A stretch of DNA of 64,000 nucleotides. Origin: Kangiella sp. GTDB taxonomy: Bacteria > Pseudomonadota > Gammaproteobacteria > Enterobacterales > Kangiellaceae. The position numbers and the translations under genes are program-made. This document shows positions 42,586-52,352 of the stretch, piece by piece (position 1 is the stretch's first letter; every line of letters begins with the position of its first letter). The notes below the pieces were generated by a model. The model did no database searches and had not been told where the DNA came from. It was given only the letters and a program-made list of their open reading frames with translations. The stretch lies in NCBI GenBank assembly GCA_028284185.1, contig JANQSG010000024.1, positions 1 to 64,000 of the forward strand, read 5' to 3'.

Positions 42586-44103
42586 ATGGCAGAGCAAGTG
42601 TCTTCAGAAACCATAAGCTCAGAAGCGGTTATCGACAGTTTCCGTCCTTTGCCTTTTAGTTTTGCCAAGCGTCACGGTGTTTTTCTTACCAAAGGTGAAG
42701 AGGGTTTAAATTGCTTTATGCGAGAAGGCACTTCACCAGCGGCTTTGTTAGAAGTAAAGCGCCATTATAGTGACCATTTTAGTGTGCAGAAGTTGGATGA
42801 AGAAGCTTTTGAAGCAGAATTAAGTGCCTATTATCAATCAGGCACTGGCGGTGCACAGCAGGCGATGGATGATTTGGGCGAGGAAATGGATCTGTTCAAA
42901 TTGGCTGAAGAGCTGCCAGAAACTGAAGATCTGTTGGAAGCTGAAGATGATGCGCCGATCATTAAATTGATCAATGCGTTATTGACTGAAGCGATTAAGG
43001 AAAATGCTTCGGATATTCATATTGAAACTTTTGAGAAAACTTTGTCAGTGCGTTTTCGGGTAGATGGAGTTTTACGTGAAGTTTTGCAACCGAGTCGTAA
43101 ATTAGCACCCTTATTGGTTTCCCGTATCAAAGTTATGGCCAAACTGGATATTGCCGAAAAGCGTGTACCACAAGATGGTCGTATTGCTCTGCGAATTGCC
43201 AATCGTGCAGTGGATGTGCGTGTTTCTACTATGCCATCAAGTCACGGTGAGCGAGTGGTGTTGCGTTTATTAGATAAAGAAGCGGGCCGTTTGGAATTTT
43301 CCCGCTTGGGTATGCAGCAAGATACGATGGATCTGATGAGTGGTTTGCTGCATAAACCGCATGGCATTATTTTGGTGACGGGTCCTACCGGCTCGGGTAA
43401 AACCACTACCCTTTATGCTGGCTTATCGCTGCTGAATAATTCCAGTCGCAATATTCTGACGGTAGAAGATCCGATTGAATATCTGATCGATGGTATTGGC
43501 CAAACTCAGGTTAATCCCAAAGTGGATATGACCTTTGCGCGTGGCTTGCGCGCTATTTTGCGTCAAGATCCGGATGTGGTGATGGTGGGTGAGATCCGTG
43601 ATTTGGAAACAGCACAGATTGCAGTACAAGCCAGTTTGACTGGCCACTTGGTGCTTTCGACCTTGCATACCAATACTGCGGTGGGTGCGGTAACTCGTAT
43701 GCAAGATATGGGGGTTGAGCCGTTTTTATTATCCTCAAGTATTTTAGGGGTTTTAGCGCAACGTTTGGTGCGTCGCCTGTGTTCTGAATGTAAAACTTCA
43801 GCACCTGCTAATGAAAAAGAATGTGAATTGATGGGTTTTGATGCGTCCAATCCGCCAATGATATACCACCCTAATGGCTGCGAAGCTTGTAGTTATCGTG
43901 GTTATTATGGTCGTCAAGGCATCTATGAATTGGTGGTGATTGATGAAGAGATGCGCACCATGGTCCACAATAATGCCAGTGAACAGGAAATGGAACGTCA
44001 TGCACGTAAAGCCACGCCAAGTATTCGTGCTGACGGCCGTGCCAGAATTCTTCAAGGTATTACTACTGTGGAAGAAGTCTTAAGAGTGACTCGCGAAGAT
44101 TAA
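42586..44103 (+). CDS. gspE: Type II secretion system ATPase
   Basis: A 505-residue ATPase. The N-terminal part binds GspL. The Walker A motif GPTGSGKT is at 266-273, and [13 protein letters not shown] holds the Walker B/Asp region. A zinc motif of two CxxC pairs (RLCSECKTS and [10 protein letters not shown]) follows near residues 403-435, as in other GspE proteins. It powers pseudopilus assembly from the cytoplasm. Begins 3 bp after gspD. Confidence 0.96.
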   Translation: MAEQVSSETISSEAVIDSFRPLPFSFAKRHGVFLTKGEEGLNCFMREGTSPAALLEVKRHYSDHFSVQKLDEEAFEAELSAYYQSGTGGAQQAMDDLGEEMDLFKLAEELPETEDLLEAEDDAPIIKLINALLTEAIKENASDIHIETFEKTLSVRFRVDGVLREVLQPSRKLAPLLVSRIKVMAKLDIAEKRVPQDGRIALRIANRAVDVRVSTMPSSHGERVVLRLLDKEAGRLEFSRLGMQQDTMDLMSGLLHKPHGIILVTGPTGSGKTTTLYAGLSLLNNSSRNILTVEDPIEYLIDGIGQTQVNPKVDMTFARGLRAILRQDPDVVMVGEIRDLETAQIAVQASLTGHLVLSTLHTNTAVGAVTRMQDMGVEPFLLSSSILGVLAQRLVRRLCSECKTSAPANEKECELMGFDASNPPMIYHPNGCEACSYRGYYGRQGIYELVVIDEEMRTMVHNNASEQEMERHARKATPSIRADGRARILQGITTVEEVLRVTRED

Positions 44104-44126
44104 TGCAATAGAAGATTGGTATTGTT

Positions 44127-45347
44127 ATGGCTGCTTTTGAATATATTGCATTAAACCCAAAAGGCAAAGAAAAAAAAGGGGTACTGGAAGGCGATACACC
44201 ACGCCAGATCCGACAACAGCTGCGTGAAAAAGGCTTTACCCCATTAGAAGTGCTGCATATTGGCGACTCTGCTAAAGCCAAAGATAAATCCAAAGGTGGT
44301 ATTGGTGGCGGGATTAAAGTTGCCGATTTAGCTTTGATTACCCGTCAGTTAGCAACTTTGGTGAAAGCTGCTTTGCCGATTGAAGAAGCTTTAAAGGCAG
44401 TGGCTGAACAAACCGAAAAATCTAAAGTCAAAACTATTATCCTCGGTGTTCGAGCTAAAGTGATGGAAGGTCATACTTTAGCCGATGGTATGGCGGAATT
44501 TCCCAAAGTTTTTAATGAGTTATACCGCTCGATGGTGGCTGCTGGTGAAAGAGCCGGCCATTTGGATACGGTACTTAACCGTTTGGCCGATTACACTGAA
44601 AGACGTCATAAGATCCAGGGTAAGATTTCAGCGGCTATGGTTTATCCGATTGTTTTGATATTGGTGGCGATAGGTGTGGTTTCAGGTTTGATGGTGTATG
44701 CAGTGCCCAAGGTGGTGGGACAGTTTCAGGCTTCAGGTCAGGAATTGCCTTTTATTACACAGATCTTAATTGGAATCAGCAATTTTATTAGTGGTTATGG
44801 GCTTTATTTGCTGATAGCCATTATTTTGCTGGTGATAGGCGCTAAATATTGGTTAAGGAATCCTGAGCATAAAGAAAAATGGCATAACAAAATTTTAAAG
44901 ATGCCAGTGTTTGGTCGTTTATCGCGGAACCTGAATACGTCTCAGTTTACCAGCACTCTAAGTATCTTACATTCCAGTGGGGTGCCCTTGTTAGAGGCTA
45001 TGAAAATAGGTGGTAAAGTTCTGACCAATTTAAAGATGCGCACTGCAGTTAATGAAGCAGCAGTTAAGGTGCGCGAAGGTGCCAGTCTAAAAAATGCTTT
45101 GCAACAAACCAAACTGTTTCCACCCATGATGATCCATATGATAGGTAGCGGTGAGGCTAGTGGTGAGCTGGAGGATATGTTAAAGCAGGTTTCTGATAAT
45201 CAGGAGTCACAGTTTGAAAACAGCGTGGATGTGGCACTTAATATTATGGGGCCAACCATTATTTTATTTTTAGGTGGTGTGGTCTTCTTTATTGTGTTGG
45301 CCATGATGTCGCCAATTTATGAATTAACTAAATCGATTACCAGTTAG
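44127..45347 (+). CDS. gspF: Type II secretion system inner-membrane protein F
   Basis: A 406-residue platform protein. Two repeated GspF domains (LALITRQLATLVKAALPIEE; FTSTLSILHSSGVPLLEAMK) and three spans (about 170-190, 220-240, 375-395) are typical. GSGEASGELEDMLKQVSDNQ is conserved. It couples GspE to the pseudopilus. Confidence 0.95.
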   Translation: MAAFEYIALNPKGKEKKGVLEGDTPRQIRQQLREKGFTPLEVLHIGDSAKAKDKSKGGIGGGIKVADLALITRQLATLVKAALPIEEALKAVAEQTEKSKVKTIILGVRAKVMEGHTLADGMAEFPKVFNELYRSMVAAGERAGHLDTVLNRLADYTERRHKIQGKISAAMVYPIVLILVAIGVVSGLMVYAVPKVVGQFQASGQELPFITQILIGISNFISGYGLYLLIAIILLVIGAKYWLRNPEHKEKWHNKILKMPVFGRLSRNLNTSQFTSTLSILHSSGVPLLEAMKIGGKVLTNLKMRTAVNEAAVKVREGASLKNALQQTKLFPPMMIHMIGSGEASGELEDMLKQVSDNQESQFENSVDVALNIMGPTIILFLGGVVFFIVLAMMSPIYELTKSITS

Positions 45348-45370
45348 TAATCAAAAAGTGAGAGTTTGAA

Positions 45371-45850
45371 ATGCAAAAGATGATGAAAAAAATTGATAAA
45401 AAACAAAAAGGTTTTACCTTAACGGAAATTTTGATTGCGATTGCTATTGTGGCCATTATGTCAACGGTAGTTGCGTTAAACTTTTTAGGCGAGACCGATA
45501 AAGCGCGTTTAATCCGGGTTAAAAATGATTTAACCTCCCTGCAAGCTGCACTGAATAGTTATTATTCGGATAATGGTTTTTTCCCAACCACCGATCAAGG
45601 TTTGCAGGCCTTAGTACAAAAACCAAGTCAGGAGCCAGTGCCAGGAAACTATCGTCGTGGTGGCTATATTTCTGGCGGTTCTATCGTTAAAGATCCCTGG
45701 GATTCCAGTTATCAATATATTTCTCCTGGTCAGAATGGAGAATATGATTTGTTTTCGATGGGTGCTGATAAACGTCCTGGCGGTGAAGGTAAATTCCAGG
45801 ATATTGGTACCTGGAATATGAACACCGTTAAGTTTAATGACGAGAATTAA
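45371..45850 (+). CDS. gspG: Type II secretion major pseudopilin
   Basis: A 159-residue prepilin-like protein. The leader ends in KQKG before FTLTEILIAIAIVAI, with the Glu at +5; cleavage by the prepilin peptidase (not in this window) follows Gly14. The C-terminal GYISGGSIVKDPWDSSYQYI and DLFSMGADKRPGGEG hold the calcium-binding loop of GspG. It forms the body of the pseudopilus. Confidence 0.96.
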   Translation: MQKMMKKIDKKQKGFTLTEILIAIAIVAIMSTVVALNFLGETDKARLIRVKNDLTSLQAALNSYYSDNGFFPTTDQGLQALVQKPSQEPVPGNYRRGGYISGGSIVKDPWDSSYQYISPGQNGEYDLFSMGADKRPGGEGKFQDIGTWNMNTVKFNDEN

Positions 45851-46481
45851 TTCAAAATATGTAGCCTTGAATAAACCTCAAGCCGCTTTTACTTTGCTTG
45901 AGGTCTTAATTGCGGTTGCCATTATGGCAATTGTAGTTACGGGAGCCTATCTTGCGTTTGGTGATAGCCGTTCTGGCGAATTAAAAAATCATGCTTATAA
46001 ACTGCTTGGGCAACTGCAAATTGCACAAGAGGAGTCCATTATTCGCGGCGTTGAGTTTGGTTTGCGAGTAGAAGAAGATGGCTATCACTTTATGATTTAT
46101 AACAATGAAAAGTGGCAGCCATTAGAAGATCATCAAGTGTTGACTGAACAGAAATTTGATAAACCTTTTGCCTTGTATGTGAATGTGCAAGGGCAGGAGT
46201 CTTTGTTAAAAAATGCAGAGCCAGATCAAACTGACTCTAAAGAGACTTTGGATAATAATCAGCAGATTGCTGAAACAGAAAAGAAAAAATTAAAAACACC
46301 ACAAGTGTTTATGCTTTCCAGCGGTGAAATAAATGAATTTCAATTGACTGTGGGATTGGATTTATCGGAAGGCAGGTTCTATCGTATCGTGGGTAATTAT
46401 CTTGGTGAGCTAAAAATCAGTCGAATACCAATTGAGGGTCATTATCGTAGTGATTGGGATAAAGATCTCGAAGAAAACTAA
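45837..46481 (+). CDS. gspH: Type II secretion minor pseudopilin H
   Basis: A 214-residue pseudopilin overlapping gspG by 14 bp. The processing site reads KPQAA before FTLLEVLIAVAIMAI, so the residue before cleavage is Ala17 instead of the usual Gly. Glu at +5 is kept. An insert rich in Glu/Lys (about 115-150) makes it longer than typical GspH. It belongs to the pseudopilus tip or side. Confidence 0.88.
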   Translation: MTRINSKYVALNKPQAAFTLLEVLIAVAIMAIVVTGAYLAFGDSRSGELKNHAYKLLGQLQIAQEESIIRGVEFGLRVEEDGYHFMIYNNEKWQPLEDHQVLTEQKFDKPFALYVNVQGQESLLKNAEPDQTDSKETLDNNQQIAETEKKKLKTPQVFMLSSGEINEFQLTVGLDLSEGRFYRIVGNYLGELKISRIPIEGHYRSDWDKDLEEN

Positions 46482-46493
46482 GGATAATAGAAA

Positions 46494-46874
46494 GTGATAA
46501 ATAAGTCGAAACAGTTAGGCTTGAGTATTTTGGAGGTATTGGTGGCTACCGCTATTATTGCCATATTAATTGCGCCGATGGTTTCGAATTTATTTAATGC
46601 CACTAGTCAGAATTTAAGCGCTAATCGTGAAATGACTTTAGCCAGTTATATTGCAAAAAATCATATTGCAGAGTTACAGCTGGAAGATAAATGGCCATCG
46701 ACTGGCACCAAAGATGGTGAAGTTGAGTTTGCCAATCGTACTTGGAAGTGGCAACAGCAAGTAGTGGATACCAGCGATCCCAATATGCGCCGAGTTGTGG
46801 TGACTATTTTGTTTGGCAAAGATGGTAGTTTTGCCATGACAGGCTTTGTGGGAAAAAAGGATAGCAAAGGCTGA
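46494..46874 (+). CDS. gspI: Type II secretion minor pseudopilin I
   Basis: A 126-residue pseudopilin with processing site KQLG before LSILEVLVATAIIAI. The start is GTG at 46494 with AGGATAATAGAAA ahead. GspI nucleates the tip complex with J and K. Its TGA overlaps the gspJ ATG (TGATG). Confidence 0.92.
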   Translation: MINKSKQLGLSILEVLVATAIIAILIAPMVSNLFNATSQNLSANREMTLASYIAKNHIAELQLEDKWPSTGTKDGEVEFANRTWKWQQQVVDTSDPNMRRVVVTILFGKDGSFAMTGFVGKKDSKG

Positions 46875-47551
46875 TGCTAAGCATGAAGAACAATCAGGGC
46901 TTCAGTTTAACCGAAGTATTAATTGCTTTAGCTATTTTGGGCTTAATCATGGTGGCGGTATTGGGTTTGTTTAATGCAGTACAGATCAATATGGAGGTAT
47001 CTGAGAAACAAGGCCATCGTTTACGTGAGGTGCAGCTGGCCGTGCGTCAGATTGAAGATGACATTAATCACTTGGTCTTTCGTGAAAGGCGTAATGAGTA
47101 TGGCGATAAAGTGGCTTTGCTTAGAGGTGATTCAGCCAGTGCTAATAGCTTTATGGAATTTACTAGAACCAATTGGCGCAATCCGGCAAAATTAGCACGT
47201 AGCAATTTGCAGCATTTGGTTTATCAGCTTGAGGATGAAACATTAGTCCGTAATCATTGGTTGTATGTGGATAATGCGCAAGAAGGTCAGGAATTAAAAC
47301 GATCTTTATTAACGGGTATTAAAGAAATCACTTTTGAATTTCTGAAAGATGATGATTGGAAAAAAGAATGGGAAACCGAACAAGATAGTCTGACGGATAT
47401 GCCAAGAGCAATTAAAGTGACTTTGAAATTAACCGATTTGGGTGAAGTTTATCGTCTGTTTCCAATAGCTTCTTTTAAAGGCGTTAAGGCTTCATCCCAA
47501 AATGAAACCGCAAGAGCTCTTACTGAAGAAGCCACAAAACCACAGAATTAA
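46874..47551 (+). CDS. gspJ: Type II secretion minor pseudopilin J
   Basis: A 225-residue pseudopilin with NNQG before FSLTEVLIALAILGL and the GspJ segment QLAVRQIEDDINHLVFRERR. It sits at the pseudopilus tip with I and K. Translation is coupled to gspI. Confidence 0.93.
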   Translation: MLSMKNNQGFSLTEVLIALAILGLIMVAVLGLFNAVQINMEVSEKQGHRLREVQLAVRQIEDDINHLVFRERRNEYGDKVALLRGDSASANSFMEFTRTNWRNPAKLARSNLQHLVYQLEDETLVRNHWLYVDNAQEGQELKRSLLTGIKEITFEFLKDDDWKKEWETEQDSLTDMPRAIKVTLKLTDLGEVYRLFPIASFKGVKASSQNETARALTEEATKPQN

Positions 47552-47560
47552 GTTTAAAAA

Positions 47561-48619
47561 ATGATCAAGTCACAGCAGCAACAATCAGGTATCGCCTTAA
47601 TCACCGTTTTAGTGATTGCTGCAGTATTGATCATTTATGCGACCTTTATTCTAAACGATCGGCAGATCGGTGATCGCCGAACTTTTAACATCATCAATGC
47701 TTCACGTGCGCAGCAATATATGGTTGGTGCTGAAGCTTTTGGCAAAAGTTTGCTGGAACAATACTTTGAACAAAGTAAAGCCAAACGCGTGGTACGTACT
47801 CAGCCCTGGGCGACAATACCAATGCAATTTCCTATTGAAAATAATTTAGGTAATTTGGAAGGTAGCGTCAAAGATATGCATAGCTGCTTTAATCTCAACT
47901 CCATTTTATCTGAAGGTGCGCCAGCGAGCACAGGCACTTCCGGATCAACTCAGACAGAATTGCAGGCTCCTTCAAGCCAAGCTGTCAGTCAGGGTGCTGG
48001 CAGACAATTTGGCGAGCAATTAGCTGGCGAGAAAATTTTTGTCAAAATCATTGAACCGTTAATGCCTGAGTCAGAGGCTACTCCAACAGCACTGGCGGCA
48101 GCGCTGCGTGATTGGGTGGACGATGACCAGGAAGTTTCCGGTGCTGATGGTGCTGAGGACTATACTTATACCGGTTATCAGATCCCTTATCGTACTGGCG
48201 ATACCTTGCTGGCACACACTAGCGAGTTATTGGTCATCAAGGGTTTTACCCCTGAAATTTATGATGCCATTAAAGATTATCTTTGTGTGTTGCCGATTAA
48301 AGAAGGCACCATTAATGTGAATACGGTTAAGCCGGAACAGGCAGAATTGGTGTGGGCTTTACTTGACGATGTGGATTTAACAACTGTGCGCCAGGTGTTG
48401 CAGGATATGCCGGAAGAGGGCTATAGTGAGAGTGATTTTTTTACTGCACTTGGTACTGGCAAAGTATCAAAAGAAGCTGCCGGGCGATTAGTGTTTGATA
48501 GCAAATATTTATTGATGACGGCGACTGCTAATATCAAGACTGGGCGAGCACAAACACATTCGTTACTACTAAAAAATAACAATCAATTTCATGTGGTTTC
48601 GCGCCACATTGGAGAATAA
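47561..48619 (+). CDS. gspK: Type II secretion minor pseudopilin K
   Basis: A 352-residue pseudopilin with QQQSG before IALITVLVIAAVLII. There is Thr rather than Glu at +5, which is normal for GspK. The large alpha domain (ALRDWVDDDQEVSGADGAED) caps the tip. The last bases lie 1 bp before gspL. Confidence 0.93.
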   Translation: MIKSQQQQSGIALITVLVIAAVLIIYATFILNDRQIGDRRTFNIINASRAQQYMVGAEAFGKSLLEQYFEQSKAKRVVRTQPWATIPMQFPIENNLGNLEGSVKDMHSCFNLNSILSEGAPASTGTSGSTQTELQAPSSQAVSQGAGRQFGEQLAGEKIFVKIIEPLMPESEATPTALAAALRDWVDDDQEVSGADGAEDYTYTGYQIPYRTGDTLLAHTSELLVIKGFTPEIYDAIKDYLCVLPIKEGTINVNTVKPEQAELVWALLDDVDLTTVRQVLQDMPEEGYSESDFFTALGTGKVSKEAAGRLVFDSKYLLMTATANIKTGRAQTHSLLLKNNNQFHVVSRHIGE

Positions 48620-48620
48620 T

Positions 48621-49856
48621 ATGAAAGGTCGATTATTGATTCGATTATTAGCCGATCAGGAAGCGGTGCAGTGGGGTTTGCTCAATGAGCAGGAGGCAAC
48701 GCCGAGTTTTTTAGAACGAGGTGATTTGCTGCTAAATGATATTGTCGCTTTGGCAGAAATGGCAGTGACTTCGCCAGTCACTGTGTTGATTCCGGCAGAA
48801 AAGATTCGCAGCTTTGTAATAGATGCACCGACCAAAAATAGTAAGCACTTGGAAAAAGCCATTCCTTATTTATTGGAAGAACAAATTATTGAATCGGTTG
48901 ATAGCCAGCACTTTGCTTTTGGCGAGGTAGATAGCAATAGTAAAGTCACGGTTAATGTTATTGCCAAAGACTATTTAGAGTCATTATTGGCAAAGTTGCA
49001 AGAAGCTGATATTGAGCCTGATGTTATGCTGGCAGATGCTGCTTGTTTGCCAGTATTTGATGATGCTTGGAGTCTATTGGATGGCAATCCGGTGTTGGTG
49101 CGTCAGGATCTAAATAACTTTTGGTCGGCACAATCTGAGTTAGTGGCAGATTTATTGAATTGGAACCTTAATGAAAGTTTTGAAGAAACTCAGGCCATTA
49201 GTCAGGCGGTCAGATTGTTTTCGGCCCAAGAGGTACCATTGAACCTGGAATCCATGCCCGGTCTTGCGGTGCAACAAGTGCCATTGGATGATGAACTGTT
49301 ATGGTTAGCCGGCCAGCCGCTTGATAAAACCATTAATTTATTGCAACAACAATATACTCCCAGTAAGAAAACTTCTGTTAGCGCCACTACCTGGAAACTG
49401 CCTTTAATTGCAGCGTCGGTGGCAGCTGTTTTGGGTTTGATCTATTTTACAAGTAATCTATTTATTCTGAATCAAGAGCGCAACCATTACCGCCAATTGG
49501 CCTTAACTGAAGTGCGCAAGCTTAGTCCAAACTTGGATGAAGAGCGTCTCGATTCAAAGATGATAGAGATCGCTAATAATTACCGTAAAGTGGCGGCTGG
49601 TTCTGGTCAGACTGGTGGTTTTATGAACTTGTTGGATCAGGTTTATAACCAACTGAATCCACGGCAAGTGCAACTGGAGCAGATGGAATATATTGCCAAG
49701 CAAAGTGTGCTCAATCTGGATGTTGCGGCTAAGGACTATCAAATTTTAACGGCGGTTCAGCAAAAACTGGAGCAAGCAGGTTTGAAAGTGGATATGCGCA
49801 ATGCACGTGATAATCAGGGCAGTTGGACAACTCGTTTAGTGGTGAAGGCAAAATAA
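48621..49856 (+). CDS. gspL: Type II secretion system protein L
   Basis: A 411-residue protein: a cytoplasmic actin-like domain that recruits GspE, one span (about 264-283, LPLIAASVAAVLGLIYFTSN) and a periplasmic ferredoxin-like domain. I chose ATG 48621 with GGAGAATAAT ahead. The stop overlaps gspM (TAATG). Confidence 0.93.
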   Translation: MKGRLLIRLLADQEAVQWGLLNEQEATPSFLERGDLLLNDIVALAEMAVTSPVTVLIPAEKIRSFVIDAPTKNSKHLEKAIPYLLEEQIIESVDSQHFAFGEVDSNSKVTVNVIAKDYLESLLAKLQEADIEPDVMLADAACLPVFDDAWSLLDGNPVLVRQDLNNFWSAQSELVADLLNWNLNESFEETQAISQAVRLFSAQEVPLNLESMPGLAVQQVPLDDELLWLAGQPLDKTINLLQQQYTPSKKTSVSATTWKLPLIAASVAAVLGLIYFTSNLFILNQERNHYRQLALTEVRKLSPNLDEERLDSKMIEIANNYRKVAAGSGQTGGFMNLLDQVYNQLNPRQVQLEQMEYIAKQSVLNLDVAAKDYQILTAVQQKLEQAGLKVDMRNARDNQGSWTTRLVVKAK

Positions 49857-50329
49857 TGAATGGAATTAAAAACTGGTATGCTGGCCTCAATCAGCGCGAA
49901 AAAACTATGGTATTGGCATTAGCTATTGCTTCGCTTTTACTCTTGCTGACGCTGTTAGTGGTAACACCATTAAAAAGATATCAAGCTAATCTAAAAGCTG
50001 ATCGTGATGCCATTGCAAGTCAGGTTGGAAGTTTAAAACAGCAGGTTGCAGTTTTACAAGGTGGCAGTCGTCCTGTTAGTAAGCAACCTTTAAACCAATT
50101 AGTAAATCAAACCGCCAGTCAATTTGGTTTGAAGTTATCCAACATTCAAGAGCGAAAGCGTAACCAGGAAATAATTTTACGCTTGGATGATGTTGAATTT
50201 GATAATTTGATTCGCTGGGTTTCCGATCTGGAGCAGGCAAAAGGATTGTTCATAGAAAATATTCGTGTTTCTAATACTGATGCTATAGGAAAAGTTGATG
50301 TTTCTTTGAAAGTATTAAAAACAGGATAA
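49856..50329 (+). CDS. gspM: Type II secretion system protein M
   Basis: A 157-residue protein with short N-terminal cytoplasmic part (WYAGLNQREKTMVLALAIAS), one span (about 17-38) and a periplasmic ferredoxin-like domain. It stabilises GspL. The start ATG 49856 overlaps the gspL stop. Confidence 0.92.
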   Translation: MNGIKNWYAGLNQREKTMVLALAIASLLLLLTLLVVTPLKRYQANLKADRDAIASQVGSLKQQVAVLQGGSRPVSKQPLNQLVNQTASQFGLKLSNIQERKRNQEIILRLDDVEFDNLIRWVSDLEQAKGLFIENIRVSNTDAIGKVDVSLKVLKTG

Positions 50330-50333
50330 ATTC

Positions 50334-51095
50334 ATGAAAAAAATCATCCTCGGCATTTTGCTGGGAATAGTGGTGTTATTGCTAATGCTGGTAGCAATGG
50401 CACCAGCCAGCACAATTTTACCCATGCTTAAGAGTGCCTTACCACAGCAGGTAAAAGCGTTGCAGTTTGGTCAGGTGGATGGTTCGATTTGGTCTCCTTC
50501 AATCAACAATGTGTCATATCAAAATTTTTCTCTGAAAAAAGTTGATATTGAATTAAACCCACTGAGTTTATTTATCGGGAAACTAAAAGGGGATATCTCT
50601 ATACAAGACCCTAAATTGCATTGGCAAAGTCAATTGAGTGTTGATCAAAAACAAGTTGCAGTTAAAGCTGCCAGTTATCAGCTGCAAGCCAGTCAATTTG
50701 ATCCTTTGATGAAATTTCCGGTAAAAGGTTTAGCTGGTGAATTATCTGGAAGCCTTAAGCAATTTATCCTAACGCCACAAAATAAAACTATCCAGGCTCT
50801 GGACGGTGAAGGGACTTGGCAAAATGCTGTGATTTATTATTTAGAGCAACGGCTGGCTTTGGGTGATTTAAATTATCAGTTAACCACTAATGAGCAGGGT
50901 GATGCTATAGTACAAATCATGGAAAATAGGGGGCTACTGGATCTTAAAGGCAATTTACGCTTAAGTCAGTCCAAAGAATATTTTTTAGAATTAAGCACCC
51001 AACAGACTTTGCCAGCTGAGCTTGAACAATGGATCAAGCGGTTGGCACAATTACAGAATAACCGTTATCACATCAAATGGAACGGCAGACTATAA
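50334..51095 (+). CDS. gspN: Type II secretion system protein N
   Basis: A 253-residue protein with an N-terminal span and a beta-rich periplasmic domain. MAPASTILPMLKSALPQQVK and GELSGSLKQFILTPQNK fit GspN, which is present in only some T2SS operons. Its 3' end overlaps yrfG by 19 bp. Confidence 0.88.
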   Translation: MKKIILGILLGIVVLLLMLVAMAPASTILPMLKSALPQQVKALQFGQVDGSIWSPSINNVSYQNFSLKKVDIELNPLSLFIGKLKGDISIQDPKLHWQSQLSVDQKQVAVKAASYQLQASQFDPLMKFPVKGLAGELSGSLKQFILTPQNKTIQALDGEGTWQNAVIYYLEQRLALGDLNYQLTTNEQGDAIVQIMENRGLLDLKGNLRLSQSKEYFLELSTQQTLPAELEQWIKRLAQLQNNRYHIKWNGRL

Positions 51096-51751
51096 TTACT
51101 TCCACTCAGTGGCAGTCCATAGATACGATTCTGCTCGATATGGATGGTACCCTGCTTGATTTGGCTTTCGATAATTATTTTTGGCTGGACCTAATTCCAA
51201 AAGAATATGCCAAAAAACATGGTGTCACAGAAAATGAGTCGCACCAGTTCCTTAGGCAGCTTTATCAGACTCATCATGGTACTCTTGATTGGTATTGCAT
51301 CGATTTTTGGAGTGAACAAATGCAACTTGATATTGCTGCTATCAAAACCAGAGTTGCTGAAAAAGTGGAATATCGCAAAGGTACTCCAGAGTTTTTGCAG
51401 CAAGCAAAAGCTGCCGGAAAAAAGCTTTATCTGGTAACTAATGCTCATCCGGATACTTTGCGAATTAAATTAGCACAAAAAGATTTTTCTATCTATTTTG
51501 ATGAAATACTGTCGAGCCACGACACAGGCTATCCTAAGGAAGATGATGGATTCTGGCAGGTCATAAAAATGAAATGGAACTTTAATCCCGCTAATACATT
51601 ATTTGTGGACGACAGTGCTAACATACTAGAAACCGCTCAGAATTTTGGCATCGGTTATCTTGTGGGGGTAAATTATCCTGACTCTACTAAAGCTGCTAAT
51701 CATTTCAAGGCATTTGCAGCGGTTAATGAACTAACGGAACTTTTGGTATAA
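51077..51751 (+). CDS. yrfG: HAD hydrolase, GMP/IMP nucleotidase YrfG-like
   Basis: A 224-residue HAD phosphatase. The catalytic DMDGTLLDL, the Lys-containing loop and the late LFVDDSANILETAQNFG motif are visible. HHGTLDWYCIDFWSEQMQLD resembles YrfG of E. coli, which removes phosphate from IMP and GMP. The gene overlaps gspN and is followed by nudE, like the nudE-yrfG linkage in enterobacteria. Confidence 0.88.
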   Translation: MERQTIITSTQWQSIDTILLDMDGTLLDLAFDNYFWLDLIPKEYAKKHGVTENESHQFLRQLYQTHHGTLDWYCIDFWSEQMQLDIAAIKTRVAEKVEYRKGTPEFLQQAKAAGKKLYLVTNAHPDTLRIKLAQKDFSIYFDEILSSHDTGYPKEDDGFWQVIKMKWNFNPANTLFVDDSANILETAQNFGIGYLVGVNYPDSTKAANHFKAFAAVNELTELLV

Positions 51752-51757
51752 AAACTC

Positions 51758-52303
51758 ATGAGTAAACTGCCTGAAATCAAGCGTACTAAATTGATTGCAA
51801 AAACCCGAATTTTTGCAGTGGAAGAATTGGCAATGGAATTTGCAAATGGTGAGCAACGAATTTATGAACGTTTAAAAGCCGGTAGTCATGGTGCAGTGAT
51901 GATTATTCCTGTTTTGGATAGTGAACACTTTCTACTGATTAAAGAATATGCGGCAGGTGTGGAGTCTTATGAGCTGGCTTTCCCAAAAGGATTAATTGAA
52001 GCAGGAGAGGCGCCTGAAGTAGCAGCTAATCGTGAATTGCAGGAAGAGGCTGGCTATGCAGCGAGCAACTTATCACTATTAAAGCAGATTAGTCTGGCTC
52101 CTGGTTATTTAAGTCATAGGATGCACCTGGTTTTGGCGCAAGATTTATATCCTTCAAAACTTGAGGGCGATGAACCGGAGCCGATTGAGGTGATTCCCTG
52201 GAAATTTTCAGAAATCGATCAGTTATTGGAAAGGAACGATTTTACCGAAGCAAGAAGCATTGCTGCACTTTATTTGATGCAGCAACATTTTTCAAAACGC
52301 TGA
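51758..52303 (+). CDS. nudE: ADP-sugar/nucleotide diphosphatase NudE
   Basis: A 181-residue Nudix hydrolase. The Nudix box is complete: GLIEAGEAPEVAANRELQEE followed by AGY. ELAFPKGLIEAG and ISLAPGYLSHRMHLVLA are NudE features. It hydrolyses ADP-ribose, NADH and Ap3A-type compounds. It ends the gsp-yrfG-nudE row. Confidence 0.92.
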   Translation: MSKLPEIKRTKLIAKTRIFAVEELAMEFANGEQRIYERLKAGSHGAVMIIPVLDSEHFLLIKEYAAGVESYELAFPKGLIEAGEAPEVAANRELQEEAGYAASNLSLLKQISLAPGYLSHRMHLVLAQDLYPSKLEGDEPEPIEVIPWKFSEIDQLLERNDFTEARSIAALYLMQQHFSKR

Positions 52304-52352
52304 AATTTAAAAAAATAATCTGCTATTTACAGGTTAGATGCCCTGTTGTCGG

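Noticed and set aside
47561-48619. Missing Glu at +5 in GspK as a defect
   Set aside because: GspK proteins normally lack this residue, so it is not unusual.
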